Positions 9,041-17,204 of a stretch of DNA of 64,000 nt are shown one piece after another. This DNA comes from a bacterium (GTDB lineage: Bacteria; Desulfobacterota; Binatia; DP-6): positions 1,643,237 through 1,707,236 of the forward strand of contig JAHCID010000001.1 in the NCBI GenBank assembly GCA_026129405.1, written 5' to 3'. Below the pieces are notes generated by a model. It worked only from the letters and a program-made list of their open reading frames with translations. It searched no databases and was not told where the DNA came from. The position numbers were made by a program, and so were the translations under genes. Every line of letters begins with the position of its first letter. Position 1 is the first letter of the stretch.

Positions 9041-9076
9041 GGCTGAGCCCGCGGGTCCGAACCCGCGGGCTCAGCC
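9041..9076. terminator. perfect 16-bp hairpin between convergent genes
   Basis: The arm GGCTGAGCCCGCGGGT (9041-9056) is followed by the loop CCGA and its exact reverse complement (9061-9076). It starts 6 nt after the stop of the secreted protein gene and covers the stop codon of the convergent DUF1634 gene (9071-9073). There is no U-tract on either side, so it would act as a bidirectional hairpin terminator or 3'-end stabiliser and not as a classical intrinsic terminator. Confidence 0.75.
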
Positions 9077-9436
9077 CGACAGCAGGCCCCAGGTCAGCGC
9101 CGCCAGCACGACCAGCGTGACGCCGACGTAGAGACGATCGCGCTGGAGCGCGAAGGTGACGACCGAAGCCGCCACCCGCGCGATCGGCGTCGCCACCAGG
9201 AGGAGGACGCCGAGCTGGACGATGGCTTCGGCCCGCCCGGCCAGCGCGCCAGCGACGACGCTGCCCACCTGCCGCAGGCCTGCCGGCTCGCCATGGAAGG
9301 TGGCGTCTTCGACCGGCACGCCGTGGTCGCCGAGCAGGCGCAGGACCATGCCGGCGAGCGTCACCGCGCCGGCGAGGAGGACGCCGCCGCGCAGCAGCGT
9401 GCCGAGGAGCTGCTCGAAGCGATCGTCAGAGGTCAC
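9071..9436 (-). CDS. DUF1634 membrane protein
   Basis: 121 residues with three hydrophobic helices (about 14-34, 55-90 and 97-120), matching the DUF1634 family, which is regularly encoded after TauE/SafE permeases. The GTG start at 9436 overlaps the end of the permease gene by 11 bp, so translation is coupled. The stop codon lies within the 3' arm of the 9041-9076 hairpin. The function is unknown; the fixed partnership suggests a small subunit or regulator of the anion permease. Confidence 0.82.
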   Translation of the reverse strand: MTSDDRFEQLLGTLLRGGVLLAGAVTLAGMVLRLLGDHGVPVEDATFHGEPAGLRQVGSVVAGALAGRAEAIVQLGVLLLVATPIARVAASVVTFALQRDRLYVGVTLVVLAALTWGLLSG

Positions 9437-10268
9437 GGAAGTTCCCCGCGACGCCGTGCCAGATCATCTCGGCCCCGAGCGCGAGCAGCACGGCGGTGAA
9501 CACCCGGCGCAGCATGGTCACGTCGGCGGCGCCGAGCAGGCGGGCGCCGAGCATGGCGCCGACCATGACGCCGAGCAGGACCGGGGCGGCGAGGTCGGGA
9601 TCGACGTAGCCGCGATGGAGATAGACGCCGGCGCTCGCCGCCGCGGTGACGCCGATCATGAAGTTGCTCGTCGTGGTCGACACCTTGAACGGCAGGCGCA
9701 TGGCCCGGTCCATGGCCAGCACCTTGAGCGCGCCCGAGCCGATGCCGAGCAACCCGGAGAGCGCGCCGGCGACGAACATGATCGCCCAGCCGAGCGGGAC
9801 GTGCGTGACGTGGTAGGCGACGGTGCCGGCGGCGCCGGGGTAGGTGCCGTCGAGCCGCAGGCGCACCGCGAGCGGGTCGGCGGGCACCGTGGCCGTCTCG
9901 TTCTCGGTGTGGCGTCCGGCGATCGCCGACCACAGGAGGACGACGCCGAAGATGACCGCGACGCCGGACGCCGGCACCACCGTGGCGAGGGCCGCGCCGG
10001 TGAGCGCGCCGAAGGTGGTGGCGACCTCGAGGAACATGCCGACGCGCAGGTTCGACCAGCCCTCGCGCACGTACGCTGCGGCCGACGCGGACGACGTCGC
10101 GATGACGGCGATCAGCGAGGCGCCGATGGCGTAGCGCAGGTCGACGCCGAGCACGATCGTCAGCACCGGCACCAGCACGACGCCGCCCCCGAGGCCGGTG
10201 AGCGCGCCGACGAAGCCGGCGGCCACCGCGCCCGCGCCGATGAGCGCGGTGGACTCGCCGAGCGTCAC
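9426..10268 (-). CDS. TauE/SafE-family anion permease
   Basis: 280 residues and about eight hydrophobic helices in two repeats, each with the family signature: GALTGLGGGVVLVPVL near residue 20 and GALSGLLGIGSGALKVL in the second half. Family members export sulfite, sulfoacetate or other small organic anions across the inner membrane. The start is GTG at 10268, 4 nt after the stop of the upstream lipoprotein gene, and the end overlaps the DUF1634 gene. The three genes form one operon. The substrate cannot be read from the sequence. Confidence 0.88.
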   Translation of the reverse strand: MTLGESTALIGAGAVAAGFVGALTGLGGGVVLVPVLTIVLGVDLRYAIGASLIAVIATSSASAAAYVREGWSNLRVGMFLEVATTFGALTGAALATVVPASGVAVIFGVVLLWSAIAGRHTENETATVPADPLAVRLRLDGTYPGAAGTVAYHVTHVPLGWAIMFVAGALSGLLGIGSGALKVLAMDRAMRLPFKVSTTTSNFMIGVTAAASAGVYLHRGYVDPDLAAPVLLGVMVGAMLGARLLGAADVTMLRRVFTAVLLALGAEMIWHGVAGNFRDL

Positions 10269-10272
10269 GCCG

Positions 10273-10677
10273 TCAGTACCACGGGCCCCAGGGGCCCCAG
10301 AGCCCCCAGTTCATGGCGGCGTCCTCTTCCGCCTCGGCGGCCTCCATGTTCTCGTCGGCGATCCGCTGGCCGATCGCGAGGCGCTTGAACTCGGCGTACT
10401 CCTTCGCGCCGCCGACCATGAGGCACTGGCACTCGTAGGGGTCGGCCCAGGTGTAGATGAGCTTGTCGCCGTCGGTCTGCCGCATCATCTTGAGCGGCGG
10501 CATGGCGGCGAGCTCCTGCGCGCGGGCGGGGGAGTCGGCCGGCTTGATCTGGAAGCCGGCGGCGGTGAGGAGGTCGTCGGTGCCCTGCGCCTCCTGGCGC
10601 TGGATGGCGGCACAGCCGGCGAGCGCGCTCGCGAGCACGAGGCCGGCGAGCAGTCCTGCGATCGGGGTTCTTCCCAT
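10273..10677 (-). CDS. small lipoprotein with Trp-rich C-terminus
   Basis: 134 residues. The signal peptide ends in a textbook lipobox LAGC (Cys22). The mature part contains PPLKMMRQTDGDKLIYTWAD, a CQC pair (YECQCLMVG) and an acidic helix, and ends with the unusual tail NWGLWGPWGPWY. I recognise no domain. It heads the operon with the TauE permease and DUF1634 protein, so an envelope function linked to anion export is possible. Just upstream is a near-perfect palindrome (10687-10712). Confidence 0.78.
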   Translation of the reverse strand: MGRTPIAGLLAGLVLASALAGCAAIQRQEAQGTDDLLTAAGFQIKPADSPARAQELAAMPPLKMMRQTDGDKLIYTWADPYECQCLMVGGAKEYAEFKRLAIGQRIADENMEAAEAEEDAAMNWGLWGPWGPWY

Positions 10678-10686
10678 GCGTGGGGT

Positions 10687-10712
10687 TTGGCAAATCGCCG
10701 CGGCGTTGCCAA
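10687..10712. promoter_or_regulatory. palindromic element upstream of the lipoprotein/TauE operon
   Basis: TTGGCAA (10687-10693) and TTGCCAA (10706-10712) are exact reverse complements. The spacer contains CGCCGCGGCG, itself a perfect palindrome. The element lies 10-35 nt upstream of the lipoprotein ATG in the 93-bp divergent region shared with the acyl-CoA ligase gene. It could be an operator or a leader hairpin. No experimental or comparative support is available here. Confidence 0.45.
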
Positions 10713-10770
10713 TCGCGGCGACACGCAGCGTCGTTGCCGGCGGACGGCACCTCGGCTAGCCAGACGCGCC

Positions 10771-12330
10771 ATGCGCCTCCACGACGTCCTCGACTACCTC
10801 GCCCGCGAGCGTCCCGACGAGACGCTCGTCGCCCACGCTGGCCGCACCCTGACGCGCGCCGGGACCGTCGCCCTCGCCAACCGGATCGCGCAGGCTCTCG
10901 TCGCGGCGGGCCTGCGTCCGGGCCGCCGCTTCGCGTTCCTCGCCAAGAACTGCCTCGAGTATCCGGCGGTGTTCTTCGGCGGCGCCAAGTCGGGCGCCGT
11001 ACCGGTGCCGCTCAACTACCGGCTGGCGCCGCCGGAGTGGGAGTACATCATCGGCGACGCCGAGTCGGAGCTGGTGATCGCGCGCGGCGAGTACGTCGCG
11101 GCGCTCGATCCGCTGCGTGCCGCGCTGCCGCGCGTGCGCCGCTGGATCGCGCTCGACGCCCCGGTGCCGGACGGCTGGGAGCCGTGGGACGCCTGGATCA
11201 CGGCGCAGCCGGCGACGACGCCCGACGTCGACGTCACGCCCGACCACGATCTGTACCAGATGTACACCAGCGGCACGACGGGACGGCCGAAGGGCGCGGT
11301 GCTCACGCATCGCGCCGTGCTCGCGCAGCTCTTCCAGATCGGCTTCGCGATGAGCGGTCCGCTCGGCGAGCGCGTGCTGATCGTCGCGCCGATGTACCAT
11401 GCGGCCGCCGCGGTGACGGCGCTCCATACCATCGTGGCGCAGGGCTCGCTCGTCGTGCACGAGGACTTCGATCCCGCCGCCGTCGTGCGCGCGCTCAGCG
11501 AGGAGGGCATCCATCGCACGACGCTGGTGCCGGCGATGATCCAGGCGTGCCTCGTCATGGTCCCCGACGTCGCCGCGCGGCGCTACGAGCACCTGCGCCA
11601 GATCACCTACGGCGCCTCGCCGATCGCCGAGCAGGTGCTGCGCCGTGCGATCGAGGTCTTCGGCTGCGAGTTCAATCAGGGCTACGGCATGACCGAGACG
11701 ACGGCGGTGCTGACGTACCTCACCGCCGACGACCATCGTCGCGCGCTCGCCGGACGCCCCGAGCTGCTGCTGGCCGCCGGCCGCGCCATCGTCGGCACCG
11801 AGCTGCGCATCGTCGACGGCGACGACCGCCCCGTCCCCCTCGGCACCGTCGGCGAGATCTGCGCGCGCGGCCCGCAGCTCTTCCGCGCCTACTGGAACCT
11901 GCCCGAGGCGAGCTTGCAGGCGCTGCGCGGCGGTTGGATGCACACCGGCGACGCCGGCCGCATGGACGCCGACGGCTACGTCTTCATCCAGGACCGGGTG
12001 AAGGACATGATCGTCTCCGGCGGCGAGAACATCTACCCGCGCGAGGTCGAGGAGGTGCTCTTCCAGCACCCCGCCGTCGCCGACGCCGCCGTCATCGGCA
12101 TCCCCGACGAGACCTTCGGCGAAGCGGTGAAGGCCGTCGTCGTGCTGCGCGCCGGCGAGGACGCGACCGCCGAGGCGATCATGGAATTCTGCCGCGGCCG
12201 CCTCGGCGGCTACAAGCGCCCGCGCTCGGTCGACTTCCTGCCGGCGCTGCCGCGCAACCCGAGCGGCAAGGTGCTGAAGCGCGAGCTGCGCGAGCCGTAC
12301 TGGCGCGGGCACGACCGGCGCGTGGGGTAG
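10771..12330 (+). CDS. acyl-CoA synthetase / AMP-dependent ligase
   Basis: 519 residues with all adenylating-enzyme core motifs: A3 YTSGTTGRPKGAVLTH (about 167-182), A5 YGMTETT (about 307), A7 HTGDAGR, A8 DRVKDMIVSGGENIYP, and the catalytic Lys in NPSGKVLKREL (A10). These enzymes activate a carboxylic acid with ATP to an acyl-AMP and then to acyl-CoA. The length and GGENIYPREVEE segment fit the medium/long-chain fatty-acid CoA ligase group. It diverges from the lipoprotein operon and stands alone, so its substrate is not indicated by its neighbours. Confidence 0.9.
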   Translation: MRLHDVLDYLARERPDETLVAHAGRTLTRAGTVALANRIAQALVAAGLRPGRRFAFLAKNCLEYPAVFFGGAKSGAVPVPLNYRLAPPEWEYIIGDAESELVIARGEYVAALDPLRAALPRVRRWIALDAPVPDGWEPWDAWITAQPATTPDVDVTPDHDLYQMYTSGTTGRPKGAVLTHRAVLAQLFQIGFAMSGPLGERVLIVAPMYHAAAAVTALHTIVAQGSLVVHEDFDPAAVVRALSEEGIHRTTLVPAMIQACLVMVPDVAARRYEHLRQITYGASPIAEQVLRRAIEVFGCEFNQGYGMTETTAVLTYLTADDHRRALAGRPELLLAAGRAIVGTELRIVDGDDRPVPLGTVGEICARGPQLFRAYWNLPEASLQALRGGWMHTGDAGRMDADGYVFIQDRVKDMIVSGGENIYPREVEEVLFQHPAVADAAVIGIPDETFGEAVKAVVVLRAGEDATAEAIMEFCRGRLGGYKRPRSVDFLPALPRNPSGKVLKRELREPYWRGHDRRVG

Positions 12331-12339
12331 GTCCGTGCG

Positions 12340-13873
12340 TTGAAGCTCGCCGGGCGGAGGCGATACACCCACCCGGTGGATCCGCTGCTGCTCGCGAGTA
12401 CCTCGGTCTCGGAAGCGCTGGTCCACGACCTCCGCCGCGACAATCCCTGGTGGCTGGGGCAGCCGCCGCGCCCGCTTCCGCCGGTTCAGCGCGATCTCGT
12501 CGCGATGATCCGCAAGCGCCTGCGGCAGCAGCTCGCGCCCATCATCGTGGTGCGCGGGCCTCGGCAGGTAGGCAAGACGACGGCACAGCTCCAGGTGATG
12601 AAGCGCTCCTCGGCGCGGGCGTGGAGCCGCGACGGATATTCCGTGTCCAGTGCGACGATCTTCCCGAGCTGGTGCGGCTCCGGGAGCCCGTGCTGCGACT
12701 GATCGACTGGTACGAGGCGACCGTGCTGGGCGAGACGCTGAACGCCGCGGCGCACGCGGGGCGTCCCGCCTACCTCTTCCTGGACGAAGTGCAGAACCTG
12801 CGCGATTGGGACGTGCAGCTGAAGCACCTGGTCGATTCGTCCGCGTTGCAGGCGGTCGTCACCGGCAGCTCGGCACTCCGTATCGAGCGCGGTCGCGATA
12901 GTCTCGCCGGGCGCATCAATACGGTCGAGGTCGGCACGCTGTCGCTCCGCGAGGTCGCGGCCATCCGCGGCTTCGGCACGCTCGAGACTCCCTTGGGGGA
13001 CGATGGTCTCGAAGCGCTGCTGCGCAAGGAGTTCTGGCTGGATCTGGTCGCATCCGGCCGTCGCCAGGCGGCGGTGTGTGACGTGGCGTTTGCCGCCTTC
13101 GCCGATCGCGGCGGGTATCCGCTGGTTCACGCGAGGGCCGACGTCCCGTGGCCGGACGTCGCCGATCAGCTCAATGAGACCGTGATCCGGCGCGTGATCC
13201 GGCACGATCTCGGGATCGGTGACCGGGGTCGCAAGCGCGACCCCGCGCTGCTGGAAGAGCTCTTCCGGCTCGCGTGTCGCTACGCGGGGCAAGCGCCCAC
13301 GCTCGAGCTCTTCGCCCGCGAGGCGCACCGCGCGTTGCAGGCGAACGTCGGCGTCCAGCGCGTGCGCCACGACATGGACTTCCTCGATGCGACCCTGCTG
13401 CTGCGGCTCGTCCCGCCGCTCGAGATCGGGCTCAAGAAGCGGCGGGGTGCTGCGACCATCTGTCTCGCCGACCATGGGCTGCGCGCGAGCTGGCTCCAGG
13501 AGGTCGTGCCCCTGACGGTGGCGGGCCTGGCCAAGCACCCCCTCCTCGCGGACCTCGCGGGGCACATCGCGGAGAGCATTGCCGGGGCGTGCCTGTCGAC
13601 GATCGGCGGCTCGACCTGGCGCACTTCCCCGAGCGCGAAACCGAGCCCGAGGTCGATTTCGTGCTCACCGTGGGCGCGACGCGGATTCCGCTCGAGGTGA
13701 AGTATCGCCGTCGTGTCGATGCGATGCGCGACGCCGAAGGGTTACGCAGCTTTCTCGAGCGGACGGCCTACAACGCACCGTTCGGCCTTCTCGTCACGCA
13801 GGCCGATGGTATCGTCGTCGACGACCCGCGCATCGTCGCGTTGCCGCTCAGCACGCTGCTCAGCCTGCGCTAG
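12340..13873 (+). pseudogene. DUF4143-type AAA ATPase, broken by two one-base deletions
   Basis: Three consecutive reading frames together spell one ATPase. Frame 1 (from TTG 12340 or GTG 12376) gives IIVVRGPRQVGKTT (Walker A). After about 12606 the frame must shift to continue RIFRVQCDDLPEL, the Walker B-like YLFLDEVQNL, GSSALRIERGRDSLAGR and the DUF4143 region. After about 13608 it must shift again to give FPERETEPEVDFVL and IPLEVKYRR, the nuclease-like EVD...EVK end. Each join needs one missing base restored (a C at about 12606, one base at about 13608). Such ATPases are common accessory genes of unknown role. Either the gene is dead or the assembly has two deletions. Its end overlaps the convergent lipoprotein gene by 14 bp. 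Confidence 0.82.
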
Positions 13874-14432
13874 CGTCGGCGCCCGCCCGTTTCCGCACCG
13901 CGCGCGCCGCGGACATGAACGACTCGCGCGTCGCCTGGGAGACGGCCCCCGCCGACAGCCCCTTGCCCTGCTTCGAGAGGAACTTGCTGCGTACGAGGCA
14001 GCGCGTGTCGTCGGGCGACTTCTCGAGCTGGTAGAAGCCGTCGTTGTAGGTGAGGTCGCTCGACAGGGTGCGGAAGTCGATGCGCAGCTTCTCGGGGTCG
14101 AAGGTCCATTCGACCTTGGCGCTGGTCTGGCGGCCGATCACGCGCTGGGCGATCTGTACGGTCTTCGAGCTGGTGGTCGTCGCGACCACGGAGACGGAGT
14201 CGACGCCCGGGATGAAGGTCGGGTACTCCTCGACCGCGGCGAGCGCGTCGTAGATCTTCTGGCAGGGGGCGTCGAGCAGCGACCAGTACTCGAGCTCGAC
14301 GAAGCCGTCCTTCTCGGCGGCCTGCTCGCGGTAGAGCAGGTTCTCGGGATCGGCCCAGTCGACCTTGCCGCTGCCGCAGCCGGCGAGCAGCAGCAGGAGT
14401 ACCGCAGACGAGACGAAACGCGCGCACCGCAT
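13860..14432 (-). CDS. SRPBCC/START-like lipoprotein
   Basis: 190 residues with a signal peptide ending in LLAGC (lipobox). The mature part resembles the SRPBCC/polyketide-cyclase fold: an early helix (APCQKIYDALAAVEEYPTFIPGV), beta strands (AQRVIGRQTSAKVEWTFDPEKLRIDFRT would span the sheet), and a long C-terminal helix. Such proteins bind hydrophobic ligands. ATG 14432 has a strong Shine-Dalgarno (GGGAGG, about 7 nt upstream). The 3' end overlaps the ATPase pseudogene. The ligand is unknown. Confidence 0.75.
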   Translation of the reverse strand: MRCARFVSSAVLLLLLAGCGSGKVDWADPENLLYREQAAEKDGFVELEYWSLLDAPCQKIYDALAAVEEYPTFIPGVDSVSVVATTTSSKTVQIAQRVIGRQTSAKVEWTFDPEKLRIDFRTLSSDLTYNDGFYQLEKSPDDTRCLVRSKFLSKQGKGLSAGAVSQATRESFMSAARAVRKRAGADASAG

Positions 14433-14467
14433 GGTCCCCACCTCCCTTGCGGACGAGTCGCGCCCGC

Positions 14468-14494
14468 CTAACACCGTCCGCGCGCGGCGGTCAA
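14468..14494 (-). promoter_or_regulatory. weak sigma70-like promoter candidate for the START-like lipoprotein
   Basis: On the minus strand TTGACC (14494-14489) is followed after 15 nt by TGTTAG (14473-14468), about 36 nt before the lipoprotein ATG. The spacing is short and the -10 matches only half of the consensus. A 9-bp direct repeat, GCGACGATC, lies just upstream at 14500-14508 and 14514-14522. Confidence 0.25.
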
Positions 14495-14520
14495 CGGTTG
14501 CGACGATCGGCGTGCGACGA

Positions 14521-14754
14521 TCAGCTGCCGCCGGCGGCTTCCGCGAGCGCCTGGAGGCGCTCCTGCGCGATCGCGGCCTCCGGCGTCCCCGGGTACTTCC
14601 GCAGGACCTCCTGGTAGATCTCGGTCGCGTGCTCGGGGTTGTTCTGCGTCTCCTCGAGGCGCGCGGTGTCGATCATGTCGCTGGCGCCGCTGCCGCCGCA
14701 GCCCGTCAGCGCCAGGGCGAGGAGGAGGCCGCCCAGCAGGAGCGGCGCGCTCAC
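14521..14754 (-). CDS. short TPR-like lipoprotein
   Basis: 77 residues. The signal peptide has a lipobox LTGC (Cys19), followed by one TPR-like unit (NPEHATEIYQEVLRKYPGTPEAAIAQERL) of the kind found in YbgF/CpoB and BamD. GTG 14754 overlaps the stop of the upstream PqqC-like gene (GTGA), so the two are coupled. It is too short for a full TPR domain and may be a small scaffold at the outer membrane. The role is unknown. Confidence 0.7.
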   Translation of the reverse strand: MSAPLLLGGLLLALALTGCGGSGASDMIDTARLEETQNNPEHATEIYQEVLRKYPGTPEAAIAQERLQALAEAAGGS

Positions 14755-16379
14755 GCCAGCCCCGACAGCCGCTTCATGCGGCGCACGAGCCCCTCGTCCT
14801 TGCGGCGCTCGGAGAGGATCTTGGTGATGTAGGCGCGCTTGAACGCCTGGCGTTGTGCGTGCGTCGTCACGATCGTCGGCACGTACTCCCAGCCCTCGTC
14901 CTGCTCGAACGGCTCGATCTCGCGGTGCAGGCGGAAGAAGTAGTCGGCGAGATCGGGATCGATGCCGAGGCGCTCGAACGCCTGCGCCAGCGGCGGGCGC
15001 TTGGCCGACGGGTTGATGAGGCCCTCGCCGGCGACGCCGCCCTGGCCGAGCCCGAGGGCCGCCTTGCCCATCTTCTCCTTGGCGCTCGTCGGCGGGCCGA
15101 GGTGGAACGCCGCGATCGCCTCCTCGGCGGGACAGTGCACGAGGTACCACGAGGTCACGTAGCGGCTCGCGATGGTCTCGGTGGGCGGCGTCCAGCGGAA
15201 CAGCTCCTCGCGCGTGATGCCGAGCGCGCGCTCCGCGAAGTCGGCCCAGATCTCCATGTGGTTGCGCGTGAGGTAGCCGCCCGACTCGGTCGCGAACGCC
15301 TGCGCCACCGCGCGCAGCGCACGGCCGTCCGGGAGCCGCGTCATCTGGCCGGCGATGTTGCGGGTGGCGTCGAGGTGGATGAAGTCGCGCACCAGCTCCT
15401 TCGTCGCCTCGAGCGTCGCCTTGCCGGAGAGCACGAGCCCGAACGCGGTCTCGGCGGGGCGCGTGAGCTGGAGGCAGAACGCGCCCAGCTCCTCTTCCAG
15501 CTCCGCGTGCGTCTGCTCGTCCCCGGCCTGGAACGACTGCCCGGCGGGCGGCCAGACGAAGTCGGGCATGGGATAGGTGCCGGCGACGAGCTGGTTCCAG
15601 CTCTCGCGCATGCTCTGGTACACGAGCAGCCAGTGCTGGAGCGTCGTGCGCAGCACCTCCTGCTGGCTGCCGTCGACGGCCAGCTCGCGCACGATGTCCC
15701 ACACCGGCTCGGTGACGAAGCCGCGGAAGTCTTCCCAGGCGCGCCAGTACGCGACCTGCTCGTCGGTGAGGTTCCAGGCGCGCTTCATGTACTCGGCCAT
15801 GCCGCGCTGGCAGAGGAACGGCCGCTCGTCGCGCTGCACGTCGAGCAGCGCGCCCTCGCCGCCGAGCGCGGAGACGACGAAGCCCTCCTCGAAGCTGGAG
15901 AACTGGAAGTGCAGGCGGGTGTACGTCGCCTGCATGGTCTCGGGGCAGGCGTAGTGCGCCTCGAGCGCGTCGCGGTCGAGGCCGAAGGCTTCGGCGAAGC
16001 GGACGAAGAGCTCGAGCGCGGGCGTGGTCACCTGGTGGAAGCCGGTCTTGCGGTTCACCAGCTGCGAGAGCTGGATGAACATGCCGCGTCGCCGGCAGCG
16101 TGCGATCGCCGCCGCGGTACCCTGCGCGTCCTGCCGGACGAGCTGGTAGTAGTCCTTGATCCAGCGCCGCATCGCCTCGCGGTCGGCGCCACCGTTGCGG
16201 AGCGCGTCGGCGAGACCGGAGCCGAAGGTCGCGCCACGCGCCAGCGCCTTCAGCTCCTCGACGAACTCGTCGACCGGCTTCGCCGCCGCGGGGCGCTCGA
16301 AGGCGTAGAGCTCGAGGAAGTCGCTCTGGTTCGGAACCGGGGCGGCGGGGTTTCCAGGGTGACGCAGCACCTGAGCCAT
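14751..16379 (-). CDS. tandem PqqC/TenA-like (heme-oxygenase-fold) protein
   Basis: 542 residues that read as two copies of the all-helical heme-oxygenase-like fold. The first copy (about 60-270) has REAMRRWIKDYYQLVRQD and a later SSFEEGFVVSALGGEGALL. The second (about 305-500) has LEATKELVRDFIHLDATRN, then NHMEIWADFAERALGITREELF and a PAEEAIAAFHLGPP segment, the most PqqC-like part. The family includes PQQ synthase, thiaminase and diiron oxidases/oxygenases (HDO group). I cannot confirm metal ligands, so oxidase activity is unproven. It is co-transcribed with the small TPR-like lipoprotein, and no PQQ or thiamine genes are nearby. Confidence 0.7.
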   Translation of the reverse strand: MAQVLRHPGNPAAPVPNQSDFLELYAFERPAAAKPVDEFVEELKALARGATFGSGLADALRNGGADREAMRRWIKDYYQLVRQDAQGTAAAIARCRRRGMFIQLSQLVNRKTGFHQVTTPALELFVRFAEAFGLDRDALEAHYACPETMQATYTRLHFQFSSFEEGFVVSALGGEGALLDVQRDERPFLCQRGMAEYMKRAWNLTDEQVAYWRAWEDFRGFVTEPVWDIVRELAVDGSQQEVLRTTLQHWLLVYQSMRESWNQLVAGTYPMPDFVWPPAGQSFQAGDEQTHAELEEELGAFCLQLTRPAETAFGLVLSGKATLEATKELVRDFIHLDATRNIAGQMTRLPDGRALRAVAQAFATESGGYLTRNHMEIWADFAERALGITREELFRWTPPTETIASRYVTSWYLVHCPAEEAIAAFHLGPPTSAKEKMGKAALGLGQGGVAGEGLINPSAKRPPLAQAFERLGIDPDLADYFFRLHREIEPFEQDEGWEYVPTIVTTHAQRQAFKRAYITKILSERRKDEGLVRRMKRLSGLA

Positions 16380-16420
16380 GCTCGGTCGCTAGCAAAGGTC
16401 GGCGAAGGCTGGCAACCCGC

Positions 16421-17122
16421 TCACCACTTCTCCCCGAACGGTCGCAGATCGACCTCGAAGGTCCATGCCGAGCGGTCCTGTCGGGCGAGGTGCCAGAAGG
16501 TCTCCGCGATGGCGTCGGGCCGCAGGAAGAAGTCGTTCGGGTGGTCGGGGAAGAAGCGGCGGGTCGTCGGCATGTCGATGACGCCGTCGACGATCACGTA
16601 GGCGACGTGGACGTTCTCGGGCCCGAGCTGGCGGGCGAGCGACTGCGCGAGGCTGCGCTGCGCCGCCTTGGCCGAGGCGAAGGCCGCGAAGCGGGCACCG
16701 CCGCGCAGCGCCGCGGTCGCGCCCGTCACCAGGATCGCGCCGCCGCCCGCGGCGCGCAGGTCGGGCAGCACGGCCTTGGCGCAGTGGAAGAGGCCGAGCG
16801 TATTCACCTGCCAGGCGGCCGTGAAGACGTCGTCGGTCAGCTCGTCGACGCTGCCGAAGACGGCGTTGCCGGCGTTCTGGCAGAGGATGCCGATGGGACC
16901 GAGGTCGCGCCGCACCTGCGCGATCGCGGCCTCGACGCTGGCGCGATCGCCGACGTCGCACGCGAAGGCGCGGGCGCCGGGGACGCTCTTCGCGAGCTCG
17001 GCCGACGTCTCGGTGGAGCGCGCCAGCATCGCGACCGGATGACCGCCCGCCGCGAAGCGACGGACGAGGGAAGCGCCGAGCCCGGGCCCGACACCGGTGA
17101 CCACGCAGACGGGGTTCGCCAT
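16421..17122 (-). CDS. SDR-family protein with Tyr-to-Phe at the active site
   Basis: 233 residues of a classical short-chain dehydrogenase fold. The nucleotide motif is TGVGPGLG (residues 9-16), the NAG motif is CQNAGNAVFG (81-90), and the usual YxxxK is FASAK (148-152), with Phe replacing the catalytic Tyr and the Lys kept. The segment HVAYVIVDGVIDMP follows the active site. This Phe variant is a recognisable SDR subgroup, but catalysis must differ from the classic mechanism or be lost. The gene diverges from an LLM-class oxidoreductase with 82 bp between the starts. ATG 17122 is the first start giving a normal N-terminus. Confidence 0.85.
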   Translation of the reverse strand: MANPVCVVTGVGPGLGASLVRRFAAGGHPVAMLARSTETSAELAKSVPGARAFACDVGDRASVEAAIAQVRRDLGPIGILCQNAGNAVFGSVDELTDDVFTAAWQVNTLGLFHCAKAVLPDLRAAGGGAILVTGATAALRGGARFAAFASAKAAQRSLAQSLARQLGPENVHVAYVIVDGVIDMPTTRRFFPDHPNDFFLRPDAIAETFWHLARQDRSAWTFEVDLRPFGEKW

Positions 17123-17204
17123 GCGTCGGGGGTAGGCGCGGGCGGCGGCCGTTGCAACGCCGCGGCTTGCCCCCGCGACGCGCGGCACAGTACGAGAACG
17201 CCCC

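Noticed and set aside
10680-12330. Open frame running through the acyl-CoA ligase in another frame into the ATPase pseudogene
   Set aside because: The Arg-rich first part has no motifs; only the downstream ATPase part is meaningful.
12340-13873. Programmed frameshifting in the ATPase gene
   Set aside because: Both shifts need an added base at ordinary sequence, with no slippery heptamer or stimulatory structure visible; decay or sequencing error is simpler.
17150-17159. CGTTGCAACG palindrome between the SDR and LLM genes
   Set aside because: A single 10-bp palindrome in a GC-rich intergenic region is not enough to call an operator.
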